Source: Bacillota bacterium (GTDB lineage: Bacteria; Bacillota; Clostridia; Peptostreptococcales; Acidaminobacteraceae). Taken from it: DNA of 23,739 bases. The stretch covers positions 1-23,739 of the forward strand of contig JAEZUZ010000100.1 of assembly GCA_023443345.1 (NCBI GenBank), in the 5' to 3' direction. Below are positions 1-6,878 of the stretch, one piece after another (within the stretch, counting starts at the first letter, position 1; each line of letters starts with the position of its first letter). The notes beneath the pieces were generated by a model. That model was not told the DNA's origin, did no database searches, and worked only from the letters and a program-made list of their open reading frames with translations. The translations under genes were made by a program, and so were the position numbers.

Positions 1-707
1 TTGCAACACAGGTAAGAAATGGATATTTAAAATTAAAAGATAAGTACAATGGATTTTATTTTAACTATAGTTCAGAAGAAGATCATAGTACTATAAAAAT
101 GCTTTTAAAAAAGTATGTAAAATACAAAAATACACAGATACTAATTCCACAGAAAATGGGGACATTTGGAATTTTCAATGTAAATAAGATGTTGCAATCA
201 TATTTACATGAAGATAGCAAAGCTCACATTATAAATGGAGTCACATACTACATTGGAGATAGAGTTATGATTAATTCTAATAATTATTCCATAGAATGGT
301 ATGACTTAGAACAGGAAGTAGATGGTATTGGTCTTTTCAATGGTGAGCAGGGGACTATTGAAGAAGTAGACTATATAAATTCTCAAGTAAAGATACGTAT
401 AGATGATACAAAACTTGCAACTCTCTCATTTTTAGATATGTCTATTGTAAGCCTATCCTATGCAATTACGGTTCATAAGGCACAGGGTTCTCAATTTAAC
501 AATGTATTTATACTCATGAAAGATGTTCCTTTTGCCCTACAAAACAGAAAAGTTCTATACACTGCTATAACTAGAGCAAGAGTGAATTGTCACTTGTATA
601 TTGACAAGCATGCACTAAGCAGATCTTTAAGTATAGAAGAAACAAGTACTAAAGAAGATGAATTATTGAAGTTGCTACAAGTAAATTCAGATATAGATAT
701 CAACTAA
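1..707 (+). CDS. recD2: RecD2-like (ExoV subunit alpha-like) DNA helicase, C-terminal part, cut by window start
   Basis: The reading frame is open from base 3, so this is the 3' end of a larger gene; about 234 codons are visible. RecD2 is a superfamily 1B 5'-3' DNA helicase acting in DNA repair and replication. The visible part is the second RecA-like domain. It has a GDRVM stretch followed by an FNGEQGTI segment typical of RecD2 and TraA helicases, then motif V (YAITVHKAQGSQF) and the motif VI arginine-finger region (LYTAITRAR). The ATG at 99 is internal, because the frame continues upstream without a stop and reads sensibly. The helicase core ends only about 45 residues before the stop, as in RecD2. 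The comF gene follows after 8 bases. RecD2 is favoured over TraA or plasmid relaxase helicases because of the chromosomal housekeeping context. Motif I is outside the window, so the subfamily rests on the C-terminal motifs. Confidence 0.85.
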   Translation, partial: ATQVRNGYLKLKDKYNGFYFNYSSEEDHSTIKMLLKKYVKYKNTQILIPQKMGTFGIFNVNKMLQSYLHEDSKAHIINGVTYYIGDRVMINSNNYSIEWYDLEQEVDGIGLFNGEQGTIEEVDYINSQVKIRIDDTKLATLSFLDMSIVSLSYAITVHKAQGSQFNNVFILMKDVPFALQNRKVLYTAITRARVNCHLYIDKHALSRSLSIEETSTKEDELLKLLQVNSDIDIN

Positions 708-715
708 CTAAATTT

Positions 716-1315
716 ATGAAATACAATACATCTATGATTAATTATTCGTGTATTAGGTGTAAAAGATTTGTAGAAGATTTATATTTGTGTGAAGACTGCT
801 ATAATGAACTTCTATCAGAGCTTAAATTAAACGTGGAAGTATTAGATGGTCACTATGTATATAGGATGTTTAACTATGATCGAATCATAAAAGAATTAAT
901 TCATATGATGAAGTTTAAAAGGCAGAGACATATTTCTAAATTCTTCTCTAAACTTATGCATAAATCCCTCATTGCAAGCGATATTCACTTCGATTTCATA
1001 AGTGAAATTCCAATGCATAGATATAAAAAGATGGTAAGGGGTTATGATCAAGCAAGAGATTTAGCTTTAGAGCTATCAAAAATATCTAAAAAGGAATATA
1101 TTACCACATTAAAGAGAAATAGATGGACTAAAAGTCTGTATAAACTTGGAAAGAAAGATAGAAATTCTGAACTTAAAAATCTCTTTAATGTTCTAGATTA
1201 TAGAGAAAATTTGCTTATAGTTGATGATATACTTACAACAGGTTCTACTATTTCTCAGGCAATAATTGTACTAGAGGAGTATGGAGAAAATTTTTCTTTT
1301 ATAACCCTGGTTTGA
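716..1315 (+). CDS. comF: ComF family phosphoribosyltransferase-like protein
   Basis: ComF proteins combine an N-terminal four-cysteine zinc motif with a type I phosphoribosyltransferase fold and act with the ComFA helicase in DNA uptake in competent bacteria; in non-competent species the role is unclear. Here C12, C15, C25 and C28 form the zinc motif. The PRPP-binding loop lies near residues 168-178 (IVDDILTTGST), with both Asp residues present. At 199 residues it is slightly shorter than typical ComF (about 220-240). The start at 716 lacks a clear Shine-Dalgarno sequence and sits 8 bases after the RecD2-like gene, so it may be translationally coupled; the ATG at 734 is an alternative that would still keep the first cysteines. 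No comFA gene is visible in the window, though one could lie upstream or elsewhere. Being next to dnaX-ybaB-recR suggests a DNA-processing context but does not prove competence. Confidence 0.85.
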   Translation: MKYNTSMINYSCIRCKRFVEDLYLCEDCYNELLSELKLNVEVLDGHYVYRMFNYDRIIKELIHMMKFKRQRHISKFFSKLMHKSLIASDIHFDFISEIPMHRYKKMVRGYDQARDLALELSKISKKEYITTLKRNRWTKSLYKLGKKDRNSELKNLFNVLDYRENLLIVDDILTTGSTISQAIIVLEEYGENFSFITLV

Positions 1316-1327
1316 ACATGTTATAAT
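1298..1327 (+). promoter_or_regulatory. Probable extended -10 promoter for dnaX-ybaB-recR
   Basis: An extended -10 box TGTTATAAT lies at 1319-1327, with a weak -35 (TTTATA, 1298-1303) at 18-bp spacing. The box overlaps the 3' end of the comF region. Only 16 bases separate it from the dnaX ATG, so the predicted transcript would begin at or just before the GGAGGAG ribosome binding site (1335-1341). Confidence 0.5.
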
Positions 1328-1343
1328 TAAAGTTGGAGGAGTT

Positions 1344-2816
1344 ATGAGTTATTTAGCACTATATAGAAAATATAGACCTCAGACATTTAGTGATTTTGTA
1401 GGTCAGGAAGATATAGTACAATCTCTTAAATATCAAGTTGAGACAGGCACTTATGGCCACTCATATATATTTAGTGGAATTAGAGGAACAGGTAAGACCT
1501 CTATGGCTAGAGTTTTTGCTAAAGCTCTTAACTGCCACGACCCGAGAAATTTAGAAGAATGTCTAAAAGATGAGAACGACCTTCAGAAGTCTCTTGATAT
1601 TATAGAGATAGATGCTGCAAGTAATAATGGAGTTGATGATATAAGGGATATTATTGAAAATGCACAATATCTACCCACATCTTCAAAGCTCAAGGTCTAT
1701 ATAATAGATGAAGTTCAAATGTTGACAAGAGAGGCACGCAATGCCCTTCTTAAGACACTTGAAGAGCCGATTGAACAAATAGTATTTATATTAGCTACTA
1801 CAGAAGAGCATAAAATACCAGATACAATAAGATCTAGGTGTCAACATTATAGATTTTCTAGAATAACACATAGCTCTTTGGTAAGTGGAATAGAAAAAAT
1901 ACTTACAAAAGAAAATATAGAATATGACACTCAAGCTATAAATCTAATAGCAAGACATAGTTCAGGTTCTATGAGAGATGCACTCTCTATGTTAGATAGA
2001 GTTTTATCTTATGGAAAACACAAGCTAGATCTAGAGTCTACTTCAAGAGCATTGGGACTTATAGGTTCAGAACAAGTAGATAGGCTTCTAAGCCATGTCT
2101 TCTCATCTGATACCTCTTCAACTTTGGTATATCTAAATGAACTTGTAGAATCGGGCAAACAAGTAGAAATAATACTAACTCAGCTTATGGACTTTGTAAG
2201 AGCTGTCCTTGTTAGGAAGTATGTAGGAGTTGATAGTCAACTAACTAGAGTAGATATAACAAATTACATAGATAATTATTACTATGTAAAAAAAGATGTG
2301 TGGTTTAATCTTTTAGTAGATTTAGAAGCTCTATCAAGGCAGATCAGAAGTCTAGTAAATCCTCAACTTTCATTAGAACTTGTACTTATGAAGTATATCG
2401 AAAGTGATAAAGAAGAAGTAAAAGAAACTATTCAAGAAGTAAAAGTAGAGAAGGTTGAAGAAAAAAAAGAAGAAGTACAAGATCCAAAGCAATCTCTTAT
2501 AAACTGGGCAAAGCATAGAGATGTAAAGCTCATGGTTGTATTAAAAGATTTAAATTTTAGATTTCTAGATAAAATAAATATAGATGTAAAAGAGGAAAAT
2601 CATAAGTATCTAGAGATAATTGAGAAATATAGAACACAAATTGAGAACTTCTTATTAGAGAAAGTAGGAAGAGAAGTAGTTTGGAATATAGATGGTAAAA
2701 AGGAAGAAGTGCATAAATTTTCAGAAGAAGAAATGCTTGAAAAATTTAGTGCAGATACTCTTCTAGTTTTTGAAAAAGGAGAAGATGATGAAAAGACAAA
2801 TGCCAAACATGGGTAA
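1344..2816 (+). CDS. dnaX: DNA polymerase III subunit tau (clamp loader ATPase), possibly also a gamma-like short form
   Basis: DnaX is the AAA+ motor of the clamp loader; it opens and loads the beta clamp, and its C-terminal part contacts polymerase and helicase. The start is typical of the family (Y7-RKYRPQTF). Walker A is GIRGTGKT (45-52), Walker B is IDEVQML, and the SRC arginine-finger motif is present. A strong GGAGGAG site precedes the ATG. The zinc module is unusual: C64 and C73 are kept but the usual third and fourth cysteines are D76 and D79. After about residue 355 comes a charged Glu/Lys/Val linker containing eight consecutive A bases (2461-2468), then a short C-terminal region. 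At 490 residues it is shorter than B. subtilis DnaX (about 560). The end overlaps ybaB. The dnaX-ybaB-recR order is a conserved Firmicutes arrangement. Confidence 0.97.
   Translation: MSYLALYRKYRPQTFSDFVGQEDIVQSLKYQVETGTYGHSYIFSGIRGTGKTSMARVFAKALNCHDPRNLEECLKDENDLQKSLDIIEIDAASNNGVDDIRDIIENAQYLPTSSKLKVYIIDEVQMLTREARNALLKTLEEPIEQIVFILATTEEHKIPDTIRSRCQHYRFSRITHSSLVSGIEKILTKENIEYDTQAINLIARHSSGSMRDALSMLDRVLSYGKHKLDLESTSRALGLIGSEQVDRLLSHVFSSDTSSTLVYLNELVESGKQVEIILTQLMDFVRAVLVRKYVGVDSQLTRVDITNYIDNYYYVKKDVWFNLLVDLEALSRQIRSLVNPQLSLELVLMKYIESDKEEVKETIQEVKVEKVEEKKEEVQDPKQSLINWAKHRDVKLMVVLKDLNFRFLDKINIDVKEENHKYLEIIEKYRTQIENFLLEKVGREVVWNIDGKKEEVHKFSEEEMLEKFSADTLLVFEKGEDDEKTNAKHG
2446..2518 (+). other. Candidate slippage site in dnaX
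   Basis: Eight A bases (2461-2468) sit in frame as GAA AAA AAA GAA at codons 373-376. A GAGAAGG stretch resembling a Shine-Dalgarno sequence lies about 8 bases upstream. A -1 shift would meet TAG at 2516-2518 and a +1 shift would meet TAA at 2500-2502. Either gives a product of about 385-390 residues, containing the AAA+ and collar domains but lacking the C-terminal region, as in the gamma form of E. coli and Thermus. Slippage itself is inference. Confidence 0.4.
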
Positions 2817-3108
2817 TATGATGAAAAAGATGCAACAGATGCAGAGACAGATGTTACAAGCTCAACAGGAAATTGAAGAAAAAGAATTTGAGGCTTCTGT
2901 TGGAGGTGGGGCTGTAGTTGCTAAGGTAAATGGCAAAAATTCCTTAGTTTCACTTGAGATTTCTGAAGATCTTATGAGTGCTGATGATAGAGAAGATTTA
3001 CAAGATCTAATTATTATGGCAGTAAATGAAGCAAACAGACAAGCTACAGAAGCTATGGCTAATGCAATGGGTCAGTTTACTCAAGGTCTATCAATTCCAG
3101 GATTATAA
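2788..3108 (+). CDS. ybaB: YbaB/EbfC family nucleoid-associated protein
   Basis: YbaB/EbfC proteins are small dimeric DNA-binding proteins of the nucleoid, almost always encoded between dnaX and recR. The sequence has the family's Met/Gln-rich N-terminal helix (MGNMMKKMQQMQ), the central GGGAVVAKVNG strand region, and the C-terminal NEANRQATEA and MGQFTQGL segments. I place the start at the ATG at 2788 (MKRQMPN), because AGGAGA at 2777-2782 lies 5 bases upstream; a TTG at 2770 and an ATG at 2785 are possible but less well spaced. This gives 106 residues, the usual family length. The start lies inside the last codons of dnaX in another frame, so translation is probably coupled. Its stop overlaps the recR start (TAATG). 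Confidence 0.95.
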   Translation: MKRQMPNMGNMMKKMQQMQRQMLQAQQEIEEKEFEASVGGGAVVAKVNGKNSLVSLEISEDLMSADDREDLQDLIIMAVNEANRQATEAMANAMGQFTQGLSIPGL

Positions 3109-3707
3109 TGTATAATTATCCAGAACCAATTGAGAAGTTAGTAGAGAGATTGATGTATTTCTCTGGAGTTGGCAAAAAGACAGCACTAAAGATGGCTCTA
3201 GAGTTAGTAGATATGTCAAAGGAAAAGGCTCAAGATATTTCAAATGCAATTTTAGAACTTAAAGAAAGCATAAAATTGTGTAACAATTGTTATCACCTAG
3301 CAAGCGATGATCTCTGTGAAATATGCAAGGATTCTAAGAGGGATCACAGCCAGATATGTGTTGTAGATTCTCCAAGGGATGTATTTGCGATAGAGAGAAC
3401 GAATTCATATAGGGGAGTTTATCATGTGCTTCACGGTGTAATTTCTCCTTTAGAAGGAGTGGGTGTTAACGATTTAACTATAGCTGAACTATTAAAAAGA
3501 GTTGAGCAACAAAATGTAAAAGAGATTATCTTAGCTAATTCTCCAACTCTTGAAGGAGAATCTACAGCTATATATCTATCTAGAGTTCTCAAGAATAAAG
3601 TAGAAAATATCACTAGAATAGCACATGGCATTCCAATAGGTGGAGAATTGGAATTTGCAGATGAGATAACTCTTCTTAAGGCACTTGAGTCAAGAAGAAC
3701 ACTTTAG
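3108..3707 (+). CDS. recR: Recombination mediator protein RecR
   Basis: RecR, with RecO and RecF, helps load RecA onto SSB-coated single-stranded DNA at gaps. The N-terminus holds a helix-hairpin-helix segment (FSGVGKKTALKMA, about 18-30). A four-cysteine zinc finger follows (C58, C61, C70, C73), then a Toprim domain (from about residue 80, ICVVDSPRDVFAIE) and the C-terminal region with GIPIGGELEFADEITLLKAL. The 199-residue length matches the family (about 198). The ATG shares one base with the ybaB stop (TAATG), indicating coupled translation. It is the last gene of the dnaX transcription unit; a new promoter for rpsF begins immediately after it. No hairpin terminator is obvious in the 4-base gap before that promoter, so readthrough into rpsF is possible. 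Confidence 0.97.
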   Translation: MYNYPEPIEKLVERLMYFSGVGKKTALKMALELVDMSKEKAQDISNAILELKESIKLCNNCYHLASDDLCEICKDSKRDHSQICVVDSPRDVFAIERTNSYRGVYHVLHGVISPLEGVGVNDLTIAELLKRVEQQNVKEIILANSPTLEGESTAIYLSRVLKNKVENITRIAHGIPIGGELEFADEITLLKALESRRTL

Positions 3708-3710
3708 TGA

Positions 3711-3739
3711 TTTACAAATTTAATTTTTTGTGATAGAAT
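3711..3739 (+). promoter_or_regulatory. Strong sigma-A-type promoter for rpsF-ssb-rpsR
   Basis: TTTACA (3711-3716) is separated by 17 bases from TAGAAT (3734-3739). A TG dinucleotide one base upstream of the -10 box (3731-3732) makes it an extended -10 promoter as well. Each box differs from consensus at one base. The predicted transcription start is around 3745-3747, leaving a leader of about 53 bases. Confidence 0.75.
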
Positions 3740-3758
3740 ACTCTTCGAGTTAATCTCT

Positions 3759-3777
3759 ACTCTTAGGGAATAAGAGT
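3759..3777 (+). promoter_or_regulatory. Leader hairpin upstream of rpsF
   Basis: ACTCTTA (3759-3765) pairs perfectly with TAAGAGT (3771-3777) around a GGGAA loop, 21 bases before the rpsF start codon. The rpsF leader of many bacteria binds the S6:S18 complex, so a regulatory role is plausible. The CCG bulge that marks the known S6:S18 motif is not visible. The hairpin is followed by the ribosome binding site, not a T-run, so it is not a terminator. Confidence 0.45.
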
Positions 3778-3798
3778 CAAAGACCAGAGGGAGGAAAA

Positions 3799-4086
3799 AT
3801 GGTTAAATATGAAAGTATAATAGTCTTCAAGCCAAATATGGAAGACGAAGAAAGAAATTCATTAGTTGAAAAGTTTAAAGGTATTATAAATGCTAATGGA
3901 AATGTTGAAGAAGTTGATGACTGGGGACAGAGAAAGCTTGCTTATGAAATTCAGAAGTTAAGCGAAGGTCACTACTATCTTATAACATTTGAAGCAGATC
4001 CTACAGTTCCAAAGGAACTAGAGCGTAATTACAGAATTACAGAATCTGTTATCCGTTACAATGTAATCAAGAGACCTGCTAAGTAG
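3799..4086 (+). CDS. rpsF: 30S ribosomal protein S6
   Basis: S6 binds S18 and sits on the platform of the 30S subunit. The 95-residue sequence has the family pattern: a first beta strand (YESIIVFKPN), the helix with the ERNSLVEKFKGII region, the DDWGQRKLAYEIQK segment, GHYYLITFEA, and the C-terminal RVIRYN-like strand (SVIRYNVIKRPAK). Its length matches bacterial S6 (95-100 in Firmicutes). A GAGGGAGG site lies just upstream. It is first in the rpsF-ssb-rpsR operon, which is conserved across Firmicutes and often autoregulated by the S6:S18 complex acting on the mRNA leader. Confidence 0.98.
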   Translation: MVKYESIIVFKPNMEDEERNSLVEKFKGIINANGNVEEVDDWGQRKLAYEIQKLSEGHYYLITFEADPTVPKELERNYRITESVIRYNVIKRPAK

Positions 4087-4095
4087 TGAGGAATT

Positions 4096-4506
4096 ATGAA
4101 TAGGGTTACTTTAGTCGGTAGACTTACACAAGATCCAGTACTTAGATATACATCTTCAGAAAATTCTAGAGCAGTTTGTGATTTTACAATTGCTGTAAAT
4201 AGAAGAATTCAAAGAGATAAAACAGATTTTATAAGGATTGTGTGCTGGTCAAAAACTGCTGAAAATGTAGCTAATTACCTAAAAAAGGGAAGTCAGTGTG
4301 CAGTTTCAGGAAGTATTCAGACAGGAAGTTATACAGACAAAAACGGAATTACAAGAAGAACTTTTGACATATTAGCTGATGAGGTTGAATTTATTGGAGG
4401 ATCAGCTCAGAGACAGAGCACTCCATCACAGTATACACAGGAGCCTCATACTGAAGTGCAAAGGGATGATTTAGAGTTTTTTGATGAGGAAGAAATTCCA
4501 TTCTAA
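4096..4506 (+). CDS. ssb: Single-stranded DNA-binding protein
   Basis: SSB coats single-stranded DNA in replication, recombination and repair, and recruits partners through its acidic C-terminal tip. Residues 1-105 form the OB fold, with the standard opening (MNRVTLVGRLTQDP), FTIAVNR, and the IRIVCWSKTAENVANYLKKG core. A short Gln/Ser-rich linker follows. The tail ends in DEEEIPF (130-136), the canonical partner-binding tip (consensus DDDIPF). The 136-residue length is short because of the brief linker, compared with about 170 in B. subtilis SsbA. It lies 9 bases after rpsF with a GAGG ribosome binding site, between rpsF and rpsR as is usual. Confidence 0.97.
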   Translation: MNRVTLVGRLTQDPVLRYTSSENSRAVCDFTIAVNRRIQRDKTDFIRIVCWSKTAENVANYLKKGSQCAVSGSIQTGSYTDKNGITRRTFDILADEVEFIGGSAQRQSTPSQYTQEPHTEVQRDDLEFFDEEEIPF

Positions 4507-4522
4507 CAGATAAGGAGATAAC

Positions 4523-4741
4523 ATGGCATTTAGACCAAAAAGAAAAAAAGTTTGTTATTTTACAGCAAACAAGATTGAACATATAGACTATAAAGACGTT
4601 AAGTTACTTAAGAAATTCACATCTGAGACAGGCAAGATTTTACCTAGAAGAGTTACAGGTACATCTGCAAAATATCAGAGAAAATTGACACAGGCAATTA
4701 AGCAAGCACGTGCAGTTGCATTAATGCCTTATTCAAAGTAG
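4523..4741 (+). CDS. rpsR: 30S ribosomal protein S18
   Basis: S18 pairs with S6 on the 30S platform. The 72-residue protein has the standard motifs: basic N-terminus with KKVCYFTANKIEHIDYKD, then LLKKFTSETGKILPRRVTGT, then KYQRKLTQAIKQARAVALMPY. The N-terminus is shorter than in B. subtilis, where a Gly/Arg-rich stretch precedes this core. AAGGAGAT lies upstream at a good distance. It is the last gene of the operon, followed after about 15 bases by a clear hairpin terminator. Confidence 0.98.
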   Translation: MAFRPKRKKVCYFTANKIEHIDYKDVKLLKKFTSETGKILPRRVTGTSAKYQRKLTQAIKQARAVALMPYSK

Positions 4742-4755
4742 AGATTATAATTTAA

Positions 4756-4798
4756 AACATACTTTTAGATTAAAAAGTCTAGAAGTATGTTTTTTATT
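4756..4798 (+). terminator. Rho-independent terminator after rpsR
   Basis: AACATACTT (4756-4764) pairs with AAGTATGTT (4783-4791). The stem continues inward through TAGA/TCTA-type pairs with G-T wobbles to a short A/T loop, and a T-rich run (4790-4800) follows. It closes the rpsF-ssb-rpsR unit. Confidence 0.85.
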
Positions 4799-4812
4799 TT
4801 GCCCGCTAAAAC

Positions 4813-4841
4813 TTTAAGCAAAACGTAATTTATGCTAAAAT
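4813..4841 (+). promoter_or_regulatory. Probable extended -10 promoter for the 4858-14443 gene run
   Basis: TTTAAG (4813-4818) and TAAAAT (4836-4841) are spaced 17 bases apart, with TG at 4833-4834 giving an extended -10 box. The box ends 16 bases before the ATG at 4858. The AGGAG ribosome binding site (4848-4852) would thus be at the extreme 5' end of the message. The -35 match is weak. Confidence 0.5.
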
Positions 4842-4857
4842 TATTTCAGGAGTGTAA

Positions 4858-6126
4858 ATGAATAGAAAGTATGCAGTAAGAAGAATTACAGCATTGATAG
4901 TTGTTATTTTATTTATTTTAATAGTTGCTATTTTTGTAAATAAAAATAGGGATATAGGACTTCCTGAAAGTTTGATTGACTTAAAAAAATTGGAAGGATT
5001 TATTCCTAAAGAAAAAAGAAATTCTGAAAAGATTTTAATGAGTTTGGATAAATTTGATGATAAAAAGATATTTTCCATATATCCAAAGCTATCAAATGAA
5101 CTCAACCAAGAGGCTGTAAGAGATGTAGTTAGAAGTACTTGGAAGATAGATGGAAGTAATATATTTGTAGACTATATTGAGAAGACTCAAGCAAATATAT
5201 TGAGCTTTATATTTATAGTTAAGTCTGATAAATTAGATAAGCCAATAATTAAGACCTTAAATATAGATAGAGATGACAATTCAATTTTAAGAGTTCCAAG
5301 TGTATTTTTACCACTTCTTATTGATGATTTAAAAGCCGATCATGATGAAAAGGAAATATTAAATTTAAATACTGAAACATGGGTATATCAGGACAATCAG
5401 TATAAATTTATAATAGATATAGATGAGAATTATGACTATAAGACAATAGATATACCTAAAGAATTTATAGAGAAAAATTCTATATCAACCTTTAAAAAAA
5501 TGGCAATAAAAAATAAGAGAGAGACAGCAGCAGGTAACCAAATACCGATATCGATTACTATCGAAACTGACTTAGGTGAAGGGGCTAAAAAGGCACTTGA
5601 GATATTAAAGGGATCAAATGCCAGAGTCACTTTCTTTACTTCTATAAACAATCTTAGAGGTAATAATAATTTAGCTAGAGAAATTGCTCAAGACTATGAA
5701 ATAGAAATATATTCACCTAGTTCAGAGAGTGATTTGAGTGTATATTATGATGAGACATTGAGAAGTGAAGTAACTAAGTCTACAGATTCATATAGAGAAA
5801 TAACTTTAAAGGAAAATAAATTCTATAGACCTGTTGACTTCTATGATTCACAGCTACCAATTCTTGGAAAGATGATTGTTTATCCAGATATAGAAGCAGA
5901 TCAATTCGAGAGTATAGATGATCTTGTAAAGAACTTTGAAATTGGAAGTATTGTGAACTTTAGCGATGACGAAGAGTCTCTTAGTAAATTGAATACTCTG
6001 CTTTCTAGTACTAAGGGCAAATATACATATGTTACTTTGAGTGAATTATTTAGCTACTATCTTGAAATAGATACTAATAAAGCTGAAGTATATAAGAATA
6101 TAGATAGAGAAGAGGAAGAAGAATGA
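4858..6126 (+). CDS. Membrane-anchored PdaC-like protein with a degenerate polysaccharide deacetylase domain
   Basis: The N-terminus is basic, followed by one transmembrane helix (about 10-27) and no lipobox, suggesting an outward-facing type II membrane protein. Residues about 95-205 look like a DUF3298/RsiV-type domain, as found in front of the deacetylase domain of PdaC. Residues about 229-400 follow the NodB polysaccharide deacetylase pattern: a strand leading to ETDLGEG (236-242), ALEIL, VTFF (257-260), LAREIAQDYEIEIYS, SDLS, RPVDF (324-328), and a final YTYVTLSELF. The usual catalytic Asp pair (DDG) and the metal-binding HxxxH (here Y285-S289) are missing, so hydrolase activity is unlikely. 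A binding or sensing role at the cell wall is an inference. The gene is first in a long operon, and its stop overlaps the ATG of the exonuclease III gene (ATGA). Confidence 0.6.
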   Translation: MNRKYAVRRITALIVVILFILIVAIFVNKNRDIGLPESLIDLKKLEGFIPKEKRNSEKILMSLDKFDDKKIFSIYPKLSNELNQEAVRDVVRSTWKIDGSNIFVDYIEKTQANILSFIFIVKSDKLDKPIIKTLNIDRDDNSILRVPSVFLPLLIDDLKADHDEKEILNLNTETWVYQDNQYKFIIDIDENYDYKTIDIPKEFIEKNSISTFKKMAIKNKRETAAGNQIPISITIETDLGEGAKKALEILKGSNARVTFFTSINNLRGNNNLAREIAQDYEIEIYSPSSESDLSVYYDETLRSEVTKSTDSYREITLKENKFYRPVDFYDSQLPILGKMIVYPDIEADQFESIDDLVKNFEIGSIVNFSDDEESLSKLNTLLSSTKGKYTYVTLSELFSYYLEIDTNKAEVYKNIDREEEEE

Positions 6127-6878
6127 AATTAGTTTCATGGAATGTAAATGGAATTAGAGCTGTAATGAAGAAGGGCTTTCATGAAGCACTTCAAGAGATG
6201 AATGCAGATATATATTGTTTTCAAGAAATAAAGGCATTGCCTGATCAGATAGAAAATTTACCAGAAGACTACCACGTATATTGCAATAGTGCAGTGAGAA
6301 AGGGGTATTCAGGCACTTTGACTCTAAGTAGAGTTGAGCCAATTCACAGTTTTACTGGAATGGGAGTTGAAGTATTTGATAATGAAGGAAGGATATTGAT
6401 AACTGAGTTTGAAGATTTTCAACTTATAAATGTCTATACTCCTAATTCAAAGAGGGAACTACTCAGATTAGATGAGAGAATGCTTTTTGAAGATAAATTT
6501 AGAGAGTGGATACTTGAAATGGATGCTAAAAAACCAGTTATAGTATGTGGAGATTTAAATGTTGCTCACACAGAAATAGACCTAGCTAGACCACAGCAAA
6601 ATAGAAGAAATGCTGGATTTACAGATGAAGAGAGATCTAAGATGACATCTCTATTAAAAGAGACAAAGCTTATTGATTCATTTAGATTTATCTATCCAGA
6701 TAGAAGAGATAAATATACTTGGTGGAGCTATTTTGGAAAGGCAAGAGAAAACAACATAGGTTGGAGAATTGATTATTTCCTAGTTTCTGAAAAATTAAAA
6801 GATAGAATTGTTGGGGCAGATATATATGATCATATATTTGGAAGTGATCATTGTCCTGTTATGTTGGAACTTAAATGA
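6123..6878 (+). CDS. xth: Exodeoxyribonuclease III (AP endonuclease, XthA/ExoA type)
   Basis: This Mg-dependent enzyme incises DNA at abasic sites and trims 3' blocking groups in base excision repair. The 251-residue length matches the family (about 250-268). Motifs in order are the start KLVSWNVNGIRA with N7 and N9, FQEIK with catalytic E35, VYTPNS with Y105, CGDLNVAH with D144 and N146, the TWWSYFGKARENNIGWRIDYF segment, and GSDHCPV with catalytic D242-H243. All expected catalytic residues are present. The start overlaps the stop of the upstream PdaC-like gene (ATGA), and its own stop overlaps the next gene, so the three are probably translated in a coupled way. Confidence 0.97.
   Translation: MKLVSWNVNGIRAVMKKGFHEALQEMNADIYCFQEIKALPDQIENLPEDYHVYCNSAVRKGYSGTLTLSRVEPIHSFTGMGVEVFDNEGRILITEFEDFQLINVYTPNSKRELLRLDERMLFEDKFREWILEMDAKKPVIVCGDLNVAHTEIDLARPQQNRRNAGFTDEERSKMTSLLKETKLIDSFRFIYPDRRDKYTWWSYFGKARENNIGWRIDYFLVSEKLKDRIVGADIYDHIFGSDHCPVMLELK

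Noticed and set aside
1316..1343. SRP RNA gene (scr), often found just before dnaX in Firmicutes
   Set aside because: Only 28 bases separate comF and dnaX, too short for the RNA, and no GGAA tetraloop-type hairpin is present.
2411..2475. Short tandem-like repeats (variants of AAGAAGTAAAAG) in the dnaX linker
   Set aside because: They are explained as low-complexity codons for a Glu/Val/Lys linker; the units vary and are not a clean repeat array. Only the A8 tract inside it was kept as a separate observation.
2600..2806. Open frame on the minus strand opposite the end of dnaX, and about twenty similar antisense frames across the window
   Set aside because: They are Ser/Ile/Phe/Leu-rich mirror readings of well supported genes, lack ribosome binding sites and match no family.
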